Below are positions 52,924 through 63,024 of a DNA stretch of 64,000 nt, one piece after another. A program made the translations under genes and the position numbers. The stretch covers positions 186,001 through 250,000 of the forward strand of contig CAVOQE010000009.1 of the NCBI GenBank assembly GCA_963698275.1, in the 5' to 3' direction. The DNA is from Anderseniella sp963698275 (GTDB taxonomy: Bacteria; Pseudomonadota; Alphaproteobacteria; Rhizobiales; Aestuariivirgaceae). The notes under the pieces are model-generated. The model searched no databases. It was not told where the DNA came from and saw only the letters and a list, made by a program, of their open reading frames with translations. Position 1 is the first letter of the stretch; every line of letters begins with the position of its first letter.

Positions 52924-53373
52924 TTACTGCCTCTGCGTCGATGCATTGGACATAACCTCTTCGATCACGTCCATGAGTTTTCTGGATTTCTGCGGATCCA
53001 GCGCATCAGGATGGGGTTCGGAAAACCGGCCGGCATCGGTGTCGAAATACTTGCCGGACGCGGTCGCGAATTCATCTGACAACACCGCGCGGTCAAGAAT
53101 GTCCGCACCGATACTCAGATCATTGCCGGCGACACCGAAGCCTTATTTGACCATCTTGCTGACCGGCTCTTTCACCTCCGCCATTTTCGACAGATCGGCG
53201 ACATAGCCCTCCACATCGCCACCAGGCATTCGCCTTGCCGCATCCAGTTTCGCCGGATTGCGCCCTTGGAGCAGGATATTATGTCCTTTCGCCGACAGCG
53301 TCCTGGCCGTCTCCAGAGCAATGCCGTCAATCAATCCGGTAATCAGAGCGAGATAAGGTTCCGCATGCGCCGG
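52924..53373 (-). pseudogene. Short-chain dehydrogenase pseudogene with internal deletion
   Basis: The upstream part reads LALITGLIDGIALETARTLSAKGHNILLQGRNPAKLDAARR (shown by its motifs ITG...GIALETA and GRNPAKL), a clear SDR nucleotide-binding start. It stops at 53143-53145 shortly after DLSKMAEV. After that stop, in the same frame, the C-terminal end of an SDR follows (SIGADILDRAVLSDEF then SGKYFDTDAGRFSEPHPDAL) to a stop at 52924. The middle of the protein with the YxxxK active site is missing, and no start codon is visible. It borders the micro-ORF region on its upstream side. Confidence 0.72.
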
Positions 53374-53461
53374 CTCCTCAGGCCGTGAAGTCAGGCAGAC
53401 TATCTGCCGTCAGACCTCTCACTGTTGTTTCAGCATCTGCCTGATCGTTTGGCACACAGCT

Positions 53462-55060
53462 CTAGTACCCGATCGCACATCCGTCCTTGCGCGGGTCGGA
53501 ACCGCCGATCAGCACACCTTCGTCCCAGTCAATCCAGATCGCCTGCGACCCGCCGATCGGTTTTGCAGGCCGTACCAGCTTGTGACCCTTGGCTTCCAGG
53601 CCGGCCAGGATGTCTGCCGGAATGGTGCCCTCAACTTCAACCTCGCCGGTAAACGGGTCAGGAAAGAAGCGCGGTGCGTCCTGGGCTTCCTGTACATCCA
53701 GGCCATAGTCGCACAGGCGGGTGAGAAACTGCATGTGGCCGAAGGCCTGGTACTCGCCGCCCATGACGCCATACGGCATCACCACCCTGCCATCTCTGGC
53801 CACCATGCCGGGAATGATGGTGTGCAGCGGGCGCTTGCCCGGTGCGATGCAGTTGGGATGGGTTGGATCAAGCACGAAACCCTGGCCGCGATTGTGCAGC
53901 ATGACGCCCGATTTCGGCGCCATCAGCCCTGACCCGAAATTGTGAAACAGCGTGTTGATGAAACTGCACGTATTGCGATCCTTGTCGACCACCGAGATGT
54001 AGACCGTTGACTTGTGCTGCGGGCCGGAAAACGCCGGCAGCGGATCAAGCGCATGGGCATCATTGATTGCCGCACGGGTTTCAGCGGCATGTTCTTCAGA
54101 CAGGAACCAGTCCACCGGCACGTCCGACTGGCCCGGGTCCGCCAGGTACAGATTGCGGTCCCGGTAGGCAAGCCTGCCCGCCTCGATCTCGCGATGCACC
54201 CGCTCCAGCGTGATCGGGCCACCCTCGCCTGCCTCGATGCCGCTCATCACATTGAGCAGCATCAGCGCGATTACGCCCTGGCCGTTGGGCGGGCACTGGT
54301 AAACGGTGTTGCCGCGAAACTCCGTGCTGATCGGCGTGACATACTCGCCCTTCATGCCGGCAAAGTCGTCCAGCGTATGCAGCCCGCCTTTGGACTGCAG
54401 ATGGCTGACAATATCTTCGGCCACATGCCCGGTATAGAACCCGTCACGCCCTGCCTCGCCGATCAACTGAAGCGTGTCGGCAAGTGCCGGTTGTTTGTGC
54501 AGCTGACCATGTGCATATGGCTCACCATCTTCGCGCAGGAAGACTTTCGCGGCGTTTTCATCATGGCGCAGATGCTCACGCTGGCTGGCAAAGTCCACAG
54601 CGACCCGCGAGGAGATCGGATACCCGTTGCGGGCAAAATCAATTGCCGGTGCCAGCAGGTCGGCCAGTGGCCTGCTGCCATGGTCACGCACCAGCGTATC
54701 CCAGGCATCTATCGCGCCTGGAATGGTGACCGAATGCGGGCTTTGCTGCTCGATCTCGGTGATGCCGTTGTCGGCGTACCATTGCGCGGTGGCAGCGCTG
54801 GGCGCCCGGCCGGACCCGTTATAGGCGACAATATCGGTTGATCCCTTCGGCGCGTACAGACAGAAACAGTCCCCGCCAATACCTGTTGATTCCGGTTCAA
54901 CCACACACTGCACGGCACACGCTGCAACCGCTGCATCAAGCGCATTGCCGCCATCCTGCAGAACCCGCACGGCAGCTTGCGTCGACAGCGGATGCGACGT
55001 CGCCGCCATGCCGTTTGTTGACAGAACCGGCGAGCGGCCGGGTTGTTCGAGATCTCTCAT
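53462..55060 (-). CDS. ggt: Gamma-glutamyltransferase family hydrolase
   Basis: A 532-residue Ntn hydrolase that self-cleaves at a Thr. N-terminal part: ATSHPLSTQAAVRVLQDGGNALDAAVAACAVQCVVEPESTGIGGDCFCLY (typified by GGNALDAAVA and PxxSGIGG). The likely processing Thr lies in HKSTVYISVVDKDRNTCSFINTL, then FGSGLMAPKSGVMLHNRGQGF. There is no signal peptide, so it is probably cytoplasmic, unlike classical periplasmic Ggt; such members cleave other gamma-glutamyl or acyl amides. It is 40 bp downstream of the aspartate dehydrogenase gene on the same strand. Confidence 0.88.
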   Translation of the reverse strand: MRDLEQPGRSPVLSTNGMAATSHPLSTQAAVRVLQDGGNALDAAVAACAVQCVVEPESTGIGGDCFCLYAPKGSTDIVAYNGSGRAPSAATAQWYADNGITEIEQQSPHSVTIPGAIDAWDTLVRDHGSRPLADLLAPAIDFARNGYPISSRVAVDFASQREHLRHDENAAKVFLREDGEPYAHGQLHKQPALADTLQLIGEAGRDGFYTGHVAEDIVSHLQSKGGLHTLDDFAGMKGEYVTPISTEFRGNTVYQCPPNGQGVIALMLLNVMSGIEAGEGGPITLERVHREIEAGRLAYRDRNLYLADPGQSDVPVDWFLSEEHAAETRAAINDAHALDPLPAFSGPQHKSTVYISVVDKDRNTCSFINTLFHNFGSGLMAPKSGVMLHNRGQGFVLDPTHPNCIAPGKRPLHTIIPGMVARDGRVVMPYGVMGGEYQAFGHMQFLTRLCDYGLDVQEAQDAPRFFPDPFTGEVEVEGTIPADILAGLEAKGHKLVRPAKPIGGSQAIWIDWDEGVLIGGSDPRKDGCAIGY

Positions 55061-55100
55061 CTGGGACGTGCCTTTTCGTATGTGAAGCCTGTTGGTGTCT

Positions 55101-55934
55101 TCAGGTGCCGACCACCAGCGGCGATGTCAACCGCTGCAGTGTTGCCAGCGCGCTCAGCGCGGTGATTTTCCCGGTGGGCGGGTTTTCCTCGGTGGGAATG
55201 TTTTGAATTGTCATGGTGAAGTCGGAGGAATCCGATTTTGCCGTAATCGTATGGGTGTTGTGCTGCACCGTCGGATCAGCCCAGATTTCAACCATGGTGC
55301 GGTCCGGTCCGATACCGGCAAGGCCAAGCGCTGCGGCCACATTCACATTGGCGGGAAATCCCCTGGCCGCTTCGCGTGCAGTGCCTGAAAACACCTTCAA
55401 GGGTTCGCTGACTCTATCCAGGTCAACGCCGGTTGCGGTGATATGCGGCGCACCTTTCAGCCCGCGCGGCGGTTTGCGCGTTACCATGGTGATGCTGGTG
55501 ACATTGCCCTGGGCAATTGCCTTGACCGCATCAAGTCCGATCAGCGCACCGGTCGGCACCACGATTTTCGCACCGCACGCACGCGCCTGTTCCACCAGTT
55601 CAGGCCGGTCCAGCAGAGCCCCTACCGACAGCGGAATGAAAATACAGCCATTGGAGATGGCCGATGCTGCGAGCACGTCAAACACTGACCTTGGCGCACA
55701 TTCCAGCACCACGTCGCAATGCTCGCCGATTTCGCCAATCGGCACGATGTCAGGCCTGTGCGCAAAAGCGGCGGTATTGTCAGCGGCTTTCTGCGTATTG
55801 CGCGCAGAAACGGCTGATACCACCATATCTCCGGCGTCTCCGGCATCGACGCGTTTGGCCACCGCCAGTCCGATGGTGCCGAGGCCGGCAATGCCCAGGC
55901 GCAGTCTTGGTGCCGATGTCAGGTTCTTTTGCAT
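55101..55934 (-). CDS. nadX: Aspartate dehydrogenase (NadX-like)
   Basis: A 277-residue NAD(P)-dependent L-aspartate dehydrogenase giving iminosuccinate/oxaloacetate. Rossmann start LRLGIAGLGTIGLAVAKRVD; VVLECAPRSVFD; the active-site region VPTGALIGLDAVKAIAQGNVTSITMVTRKPPRGLKGAP; and PANVNVAAALGLAGIGPDRTMVEIWADPTVQHNTHTI (with conserved NVNVAAALxLAG and DPxVxxNxH). ATG 55934 has GGGAGAG upstream. It is divergent from the TctCBA operon; no nadA or nadC is near, so a catabolic role with the transporter is more likely than NAD synthesis (inference). Confidence 0.88.
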   Translation of the reverse strand: MQKNLTSAPRLRLGIAGLGTIGLAVAKRVDAGDAGDMVVSAVSARNTQKAADNTAAFAHRPDIVPIGEIGEHCDVVLECAPRSVFDVLAASAISNGCIFIPLSVGALLDRPELVEQARACGAKIVVPTGALIGLDAVKAIAQGNVTSITMVTRKPPRGLKGAPHITATGVDLDRVSEPLKVFSGTAREAARGFPANVNVAAALGLAGIGPDRTMVEIWADPTVQHNTHTITAKSDSSDFTMTIQNIPTEENPPTGKITALSALATLQRLTSPLVVGT

Positions 55935-56014
55935 ATGGCTCTCCCGCCCTGCGGGACCGAATGACGCCCCATGCGATTGACTCAACGAGCGATACCCTTA
56001 GTCTTTTTCGTTCA

Positions 56015-56034
56015 CTCGGGGCAAATGCCCTGAG
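56015..56034. promoter_or_regulatory. 20-bp near-palindrome in the nadX/tctC divergent region
   Basis: CTCGGGGCA-AA-TGCCCTGAG, an inverted repeat with a single G-T mismatch, 36 bp upstream of tctC and in the shared region with nadX. Candidate operator for a regulator controlling both directions. Confidence 0.5.
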
Positions 56035-56069
56035 AACATTTTTCAATAGTATCTTACAGGGAGAAGTTT

Positions 56070-57038
56070 ATGCGTTTCGCCAAATCACTTATGGGCGGCA
56101 TTGCCATTGCGGCAGCCGCCATTGCAATGTCTGCCCCGGCGCAGGCACTTGATATGGGTTGCAGCACCGCCAAGCTGATCGTGCCATGGAAGGCCGGCGG
56201 CGGCACACACATCATCTTTTCACAAATGGAAAAGACCATTCAGGAAATGGATGTGCCGGTAAAGCTGCAGGTCGTGACCGTACCCGGCCAGGGCGGAAAC
56301 AAGGGCGCCAAGGAAGCCCGCAAGGCCAAGGCTGACGGGTGCACCCTTTTCGCCATTCACCAGAGCGCCATTGTCGGTTATCTGAATGGCCGTGTGGACT
56401 TTACCTGGGATGGTTTCGACATGGTGGCACAGGTCACCTCGACACCCGAGATCATGGGCGCAGCCGGCACAGTGCCTTTCAACTCAATCGAGGAACTGGT
56501 GGCTGCAGCAAAAGCAGAGCCGGAATCCATCGAACTTGGCGCAACATTCGGTTCAACCAGCCAGTTCATGTGGCTTTTGTTTGAAGACCTGACCGGTACC
56601 AAATTCAAGTACGTGCCGTTCGACGGCACCAAGGAGCGTATTACAGCACTGCTGGCCGACACCATCAAGCTGGCGACGATCAATATTCCAACAGCCAAGA
56701 AGCATCTGGCCACCGGCGACCTCAAGGCCATGGCGATTGCATCAGACGAGCGCTCACCGTTGCTGCCTGATCTGCCGACACTGAAGGAACTTGGCGTTGA
56801 CATGACCTACTCGCTTGACCGCGGCATCGTTGCGCCGAAGGGCACGCCGAAAGAGGTCATCGATTACTGGGCAGGCGTCATCAAGAAAGCGACCGAAAAC
56901 GCGGACTTCAAGTCGTCGCTTGAATCCAAGGGCACCCAGATCAAGTACCGCAATGCCGAAGAGTACGCCGACTGGTTCAAGGCCGAGTATGAAGCTCATG
57001 AAAAAGTCGCCATCAAGGTTGGCATGTTCAAGAAATAG
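56070..57038 (+). CDS. tctC: Tripartite tricarboxylate transporter solute-binding protein (TctC)
   Basis: A 322-residue periplasmic binding protein with a Sec signal (LMGGIAIAAAAIAMSAPAQA). TTT-receptor features: KLIVPWKAGGGTHIIFSQMEKTIQ (the family's PxxxGGxxD-like start), VTVPGQGGNKGAKEARKAKADGCTLFAIHQSA, and DLPTLKELGVDMTYSLDRGIVAPKGTPKEVI. The ligand is unknown; with aspartate dehydrogenase opposite, a C4 or amino-dicarboxylic acid is possible. GGGAGAAG lies upstream of the ATG. A 12-bp hairpin follows the gene. Confidence 0.93.
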   Translation: MRFAKSLMGGIAIAAAAIAMSAPAQALDMGCSTAKLIVPWKAGGGTHIIFSQMEKTIQEMDVPVKLQVVTVPGQGGNKGAKEARKAKADGCTLFAIHQSAIVGYLNGRVDFTWDGFDMVAQVTSTPEIMGAAGTVPFNSIEELVAAAKAEPESIELGATFGSTSQFMWLLFEDLTGTKFKYVPFDGTKERITALLADTIKLATINIPTAKKHLATGDLKAMAIASDERSPLLPDLPTLKELGVDMTYSLDRGIVAPKGTPKEVIDYWAGVIKKATENADFKSSLESKGTQIKYRNAEEYADWFKAEYEAHEKVAIKVGMFKK

Positions 57039-57057
57039 CTTCGCGTAACTGCCAAAA

Positions 57058-57086
57058 GGACCGGATGCCGATCTGGCGTCCGGTCC
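57058..57086 (+). promoter_or_regulatory. Hairpin after tctC
   Basis: GGACCGGATGCC (57058-57069) and GGCGTCCGGTCC (57075-57086) form a 12-bp stem with one G-U pair and a 5-base loop, 20 bases after the stop. It has no T run and lies between tctC and tctB, the same relative place as in the TRAP operons. Confidence 0.72.
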
Positions 57087-57131
57087 AAATTATCTTGTTC
57101 CATTTCACATACCAGGCTGGCTCGGGCATCC

Positions 57132-57629
57132 ATGCGCACACTCAATAGAGACACCATAATCGCGATCCTGCTGCTGCTGTTTTGTGGCCTGTTGGCCTGG
57201 TCGTCCCTGCACATCAGGTTGCCGGGATACGGCACGCTGAAACCATCCACATGGCCGCAAATCATTGTTGCAGTCCTGACCCTGTTCAGCGCCATCTATT
57301 TTGTCCAGTCACTCAGCTATCCGGATTCGGACGGCGCCAAAGCTGATGATCGAAAGCCCGGATTGAGCGGATTTCTGGAGTATTTTCGCAACCCGATCAT
57401 CTGCTTCGCGATCTACTTCGTGTTTCTGGCCACCCTGCCCTGGACCGGCGCACTGATCGGCGGAATACTGCTTGTGTTCGCCCTGCTCACTGTCCTGGGC
57501 GGCTGGACACCCCGCGACCTGGTCCGCCATGCGATCTATGCCACCGTATCCATGGGCTTCATGTGGACCCTGTTCACTTTTGGCCTGCGAGTGATTTTGC
57601 CTGAGGGCGAAATCTTCTCGATCCGCTAG
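57132..57629 (+). CDS. tctB: TctB family small permease
   Basis: A 165-residue membrane protein with about four helices: TIIAILLLLFCGLLAWSSL, IIVAVLTLFSAIYFV, PIICFAIYFVFLATLPWTGALIGGILLVFALL and HAIYATVSMGFMWTLFTFGL. The closing run FGLRVILPEG matches the TctB end (xxxxLLxVxLPxG). It lies between tctC and tctA in the usual TTT order. Confidence 0.88.
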   Translation: MRTLNRDTIIAILLLLFCGLLAWSSLHIRLPGYGTLKPSTWPQIIVAVLTLFSAIYFVQSLSYPDSDGAKADDRKPGLSGFLEYFRNPIICFAIYFVFLATLPWTGALIGGILLVFALLTVLGGWTPRDLVRHAIYATVSMGFMWTLFTFGLRVILPEGEIFSIR

Positions 57630-57649
57630 AGCCTGAGGAACCACCTGAC

Positions 57650-59313
<1,664 letters not shown>

Positions 59314-59314
<1 letters not shown>

Positions 59315-60201
59315 TGAGCCTGCCTGTTATTGCAATCCTGATGCCCGGTGACATGGGCCACGGTGTCGGCGCTGCGCTGAGCGGCGCCGGCCATACGGTG
59401 CTGACCTGTCTGGCCGGGCGCAGCGAAGCAACACGCGCGCTGGCCGCCCGGGCCGGCATGCAGGATACTCAAACGCTGCCGGGCCTGGTAGAGCGCGCCG
59501 ATATAATCCTGTCCATCCTGCCGCCGACGGCGGCGGTCGGTCTGGCGAAGGAAATTGCCGCTGCCATGCAGCAGACCGGCAAGACACCCGTTTACGTGGA
59601 CTGCAACGCCATCTCGCCGGCAACCGCGCGCGCCGCAGGCGATGCCATTTCAGCCGCAGGTGCAACATTCATTGATGCCGGCATCATAGGCCTGGCGCCC
59701 GGCAAGGGCGGCGGCACCCGGTTTTACGTATCAGGCGCCGACGTGTCTGCCATGCTGGCACTGGACGGCAAGGGATTTCAGGTCATCAGTCTAGGCGACG
59801 AGGTCGGACGCGCCTCGGCCATGAAGATGGTCTATGCCGCTCTCACCAAGGGAACCTGGACATTACAGACCGCCGTCATGCTGGCAGCGGAAAAACTGGG
59901 TCTCACCGAAGAACTGACGGCAGAGTTCGCCTTCAGCCAGAAACCGGCACTGGACGCCATGCGGGCCCGTATACCGCGATTGCCGGCCGATTCCGGACGC
60001 TGGATCGGCGAGATGGAGGAGATCGCGGCAACCTTTGCTGACGCCGGCGTGACATCCGGTTTCCATGACGGAGCCGCCGACATTTTCCGGGTGCTGGCGC
60101 AAACCCCGTTTGCAGCTGAAACCCGTGAGACCATTGATGCAAGCCGCACCATGGAAGATGCACTCAAGGTCTATGCGCAAGTAGACATGAACAAGGATTA
60201 G
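59314..60201 (+). CDS. NAD(P)-binding dehydrogenase with DUF1932-type C-terminus
   Basis: A 295-residue protein of the 6PGDH/HIBADH superfamily. The N-terminal Rossmann fold reads VIAILMPGDMGHGVGAALSGAGHTVLTCLAGRS (MPGDMG in place of GLGxMG) and the C-terminal helical domain contains RASAMKMVYAALTKGTWTLQTAVMLAAEKLG, typical of DUF1932, with the Lys in SAMKMVYAA as the likely catalytic residue. Substrate unknown. It is coupled to tctA by a TGATG overlap, so it should act on the imported compound. Confidence 0.85.
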
Positions 60202-60204
60202 ATC

Positions 60205-61197
60205 ATGCACAAACGTCAACTGGGCACCGGTGGCCCGGAAGTGTCGGCCATAGGTGTCGGCTGCTGGAGCTTTGCCGGCGCTTACGGACCGACGACCGAA
60301 GCAGAAAGCCATGACACGCTGGCTGCAGCGCTTGATCTCGGCATCGATTTTCTCGATACGGCCAATGTCTATGGCGCCGGTGTGTCGGAGAAGATAATCG
60401 GATCGTTCATCAAGGATCACCCGAACAAATTCACAATCGCCACCAAGGCAGGGATCTACCGTGACCCTGACACCAATGTTCGCAGTTTCAACAACTCGCC
60501 TGAACACCTGCGCGAAGCGCTGGAGAAATCCCTGCGCAATCTCGGCGTGGACCATGTCGGCCTGTACTATATTCACCGTCGTGAGGCGGACCGGCCTATC
60601 GAGGACGTCATGGAAACGCTGGTGCGTTTCAAGCAAGAAGGCAAGATCGGCGGTATCGGGTTTTCCGAGATCGCGCCGTTTTCGCTGCGCCGGGCCCATG
60701 CGGTGCATCCGGTCATGGCAGTACAAAGCGAATACTCGCTGTGGACCCGCAGTCCGGAGCTTGGTGTCATACAGGCATGCAAAGAGCTGGGCGTCTCGTT
60801 CGTGCCGTTCTCACCGCTCGGGCGCGGCATGTTCGCCGACACACTCCCGGATCCGCAAAGCTTCGGCGACAGTGATTTCCGAAACGGCAATCCGCGCTTT
60901 GTCGAGCCGAATTTTTCCTGCAACATCAAGGCGCTTGATGCGTTCCGGGCGTTCTGCAAGGACCGCGGCGTGTCTCCGGCAACTGTTGCAATTGCCTGGG
61001 TGCTGGAACAGGGAGACCACCTTGTGCCGATCCCCGGCACCCGCTCACGCCAGCATCTGGAACAGCTCGCTGCCGGTGAAAGTCTGAAACTGACACCGGA
61101 TGATCTGGCGGAAATCGCCAAATGCCTGCCACCCGGTTTTGCGTACGGCGACAGGTACTCTGACGCGCAATGGCCCGGTGCAGAACGTTATTGCTGA
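60205..61197 (+). CDS. Aldo/keto reductase
   Basis: A 330-residue NADPH-dependent AKR. Catalytic Asp-Tyr-Lys-His set: DFLDTANVYGAG (Asp and Tyr), FTIATKAGIY (Lys) and GLYYIHRRE (His). NADP phosphate site near the end: PIPGTRSRQHLEQLAAGESL. The AVQSEYSLWTRSPE segment and length fit the AKR13-like group. Start 3 bp after the previous stop, so it is in the same operon. Confidence 0.9.
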   Translation: MHKRQLGTGGPEVSAIGVGCWSFAGAYGPTTEAESHDTLAAALDLGIDFLDTANVYGAGVSEKIIGSFIKDHPNKFTIATKAGIYRDPDTNVRSFNNSPEHLREALEKSLRNLGVDHVGLYYIHRREADRPIEDVMETLVRFKQEGKIGGIGFSEIAPFSLRRAHAVHPVMAVQSEYSLWTRSPELGVIQACKELGVSFVPFSPLGRGMFADTLPDPQSFGDSDFRNGNPRFVEPNFSCNIKALDAFRAFCKDRGVSPATVAIAWVLEQGDHLVPIPGTRSRQHLEQLAAGESLKLTPDDLAEIAKCLPPGFAYGDRYSDAQWPGAERYC

Positions 61198-61225
61198 ACA
61201 CATCATTGATCGAAGGAAACGATAG

Positions 61226-62176
61226 ATGACTGATATTCTTCTGGTCTCCAACATGATGCCCCATATCCAGGAAGCTCTGGAAGCCCGGCACACGCTGCAC
61301 CGGCTTTATGAGGCAGACGACAGGCAAGCCTTCCTTGCCTCCGTCGCAGACAGAATCGAAGGCGTTGCCACCATGGGCAAGGCCGATGCCGCCCTGATTG
61401 ACGCCTTGCCCAACCTGAAGATGATAGCAAGCTTCGGCGTCGGCTATGATGGCGTGGACGCGGCTCATGCAGCAGCGCGCAATGTTATCGCCACCAATAC
61501 GCCTGACGTGCTCAATGATGACGTCGCCAATATGGCCGTCACACTGGTGCTGACCTGTTCACGCCGGTTCAGCGAATGGGAAAGATTTGCCCGTGCCGGG
61601 CGCTGGGAGCAAGAAGGTGACCCGCCACTTGCCCGCGCCATCAATGGCCGCAAGGTCGGCATTCTGGGTCTTGGCCGCATCGGCAAGGACATTGCCCGCA
61701 AGCTGGACGTGTTCGGATGCGTGATCGGCTATCACGGCAGAAGCCAGCAGGCTGACCAGGCTTATGAGTTCTATGATGATCTGACCGCCATGGCCCGCGA
61801 CTGTGACTTCCTGATCGCCATTTGCCCCGGCGGCGAGGCAACCAGAGGCATCGTCAACGCGCAGGTTCTGGAAGCACTCGGTCCGGACGGCACTTTCATC
61901 AATGTGGCGCGTGGTTCGGTGCATGATGAAGACGCGCTGATTGAAGCTCTTGCCAGCGGCAAGCTGGGTCATGCGGGTCTTGACGTGTTCGCAGCGGAGC
62001 CGAAAATTCCTGAAAAACTGCGCGCGCTCGACAATGTCACCCTGCAGCCCCACCAGGGCTCGGCAACCATCGAGACCCGCCGCGCCATGGGCGATCTGGT
62101 GGCCAACAACCTGTTGAGTTTCTTCGACGGCAAAGGCGCGATCACGCCCGTCGCTGAGTGCGCCGACCTGGGGTAG
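61226..62176 (+). CDS. D-isomer-specific 2-hydroxyacid dehydrogenase
   Basis: A 316-residue NAD(P)H-dependent 2-oxoacid reductase. Rossmann: GRKVGILGLGRIGKDIARKLDVFG; catalytic Arg in INVARGSVHDEDALIEAL, Glu in DVFAAEPKIPEKLRAL, His in LQPHQGSATIETRRAMG. The His is followed by Gln-Gly instead of the usual (I/V)G, also seen in hydroxypyruvate/glyoxylate reductases of this group. It is the last gene of the tct operon; convergent with the FCD regulator gene 5 bp on. Confidence 0.9.
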   Translation: MTDILLVSNMMPHIQEALEARHTLHRLYEADDRQAFLASVADRIEGVATMGKADAALIDALPNLKMIASFGVGYDGVDAAHAAARNVIATNTPDVLNDDVANMAVTLVLTCSRRFSEWERFARAGRWEQEGDPPLARAINGRKVGILGLGRIGKDIARKLDVFGCVIGYHGRSQQADQAYEFYDDLTAMARDCDFLIAICPGGEATRGIVNAQVLEALGPDGTFINVARGSVHDEDALIEALASGKLGHAGLDVFAAEPKIPEKLRALDNVTLQPHQGSATIETRRAMGDLVANNLLSFFDGKGAITPVAECADLG

Positions 62177-62181
62177 TCCGG

Positions 62182-62850
62182 CTAGCCGGTCCTGCGCGCG
62201 GAAGTTTCATCGAGGCCGCGCATCAGGTCGAAGAACTTCTCGCCCTGCACAGTCACATGCTGGCGCAGCAGTGTTTCGGCTGCTTCGCCGTCTCCTGTTT
62301 CAACCGCCTGCAGAATTTTCCGGTGCTCATCGAGCGACTGCCTGATGCGGCCACGCACCCACAACTGCAGGCGTCGAAACGGTTGCAGGCGTTTTTGCAA
62401 TTGCAGGGCCTGGGACTGCAGGAACCCGTTACCACTGGCCCCGTACAAGACCTGGTGAAAGGTTTCGTTCTCACGATAATAGGCATCGCAGTCGCCGGCT
62501 TCCTCAGCCTGTTCGCATTTAAGGCACGCTGTCGAAAACGCCTTGAGCTGCGCATCGCTTATGCGCTTGGCGGCAAGCCGGCCACACATGCTCTCCAGCT
62601 CACCCATGACTTCGAACATCTCCACCACTTCCACGAAACCGGGCATGCGGACAAACGCCCCGCGGCGCGGCTTCATGTCCAGAAGCCCTGAGGCCGTGAG
62701 CTGATGCAGGGCTTCGCGAACCGGGGTTCGTGACACGCCGAACCGGGTGCACAAACGCACTTCGTCGAGGCGTGCACCATCTTCGAACTCACCGGTCAAA
62801 ATCGCCTGTTCGAGGGTTTCGCGAATGCGGTCTGCGGTTCTTTCGGTCAT
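62182..62850 (-). CDS. GntR-family regulator, FCD subgroup (second)
   Basis: A 222-residue repressor. HTH: TRIRETLEQAILTGEFEDGARLDEVRLCTRFGVSRTPVREALHQL in outline (LDEVRL...GVSRTPVREAL is the hallmark) and an FCD domain containing YRENETFHQVLYGASGNGFL with the metal-binding His and Asp/Glu. ATG 62850 is chosen; the frame opens at 62883. It is divergent from a TRAP binding-protein gene, and TTGTATACAA lies between them, so it probably controls that transporter. Confidence 0.9.
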   Translation of the reverse strand: MTERTADRIRETLEQAILTGEFEDGARLDEVRLCTRFGVSRTPVREALHQLTASGLLDMKPRRGAFVRMPGFVEVVEMFEVMGELESMCGRLAAKRISDAQLKAFSTACLKCEQAEEAGDCDAYYRENETFHQVLYGASGNGFLQSQALQLQKRLQPFRRLQLWVRGRIRQSLDEHRKILQAVETGDGEAAETLLRQHVTVQGEKFFDLMRGLDETSARRTG

Positions 62851-62898
62851 GGTGATACAGACAGTAACCGCATTGCAATGCATCCAACAAGCAAATTC

Positions 62899-62908
62899 TT
62901 GTATACAA
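62899..62908. promoter_or_regulatory. Putative GntR operator
   Basis: Perfect 10-bp palindrome TTGTATACAA in the spacer between the second FCD regulator gene and the last TRAP gene. It fits the TTGTAxACAA type common for VanR/FadR-like GntR proteins. Confidence 0.6.
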
Positions 62909-63024
62909 TCTAATTGACTCCTGTACGCAAAGACGTAGGCTGCAGGTACTGACCCGTTTCGTCAGTCAACGAATTCAACATGAAAAACGTCCGGTTGAGT
63001 TACACGCCGGACCGGGAGGACTAC

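Noticed and set aside
54014..54841. 275-codon plus-strand frame opposite ggt
   Set aside because: Shadow of a well-supported gamma-glutamyltransferase gene.
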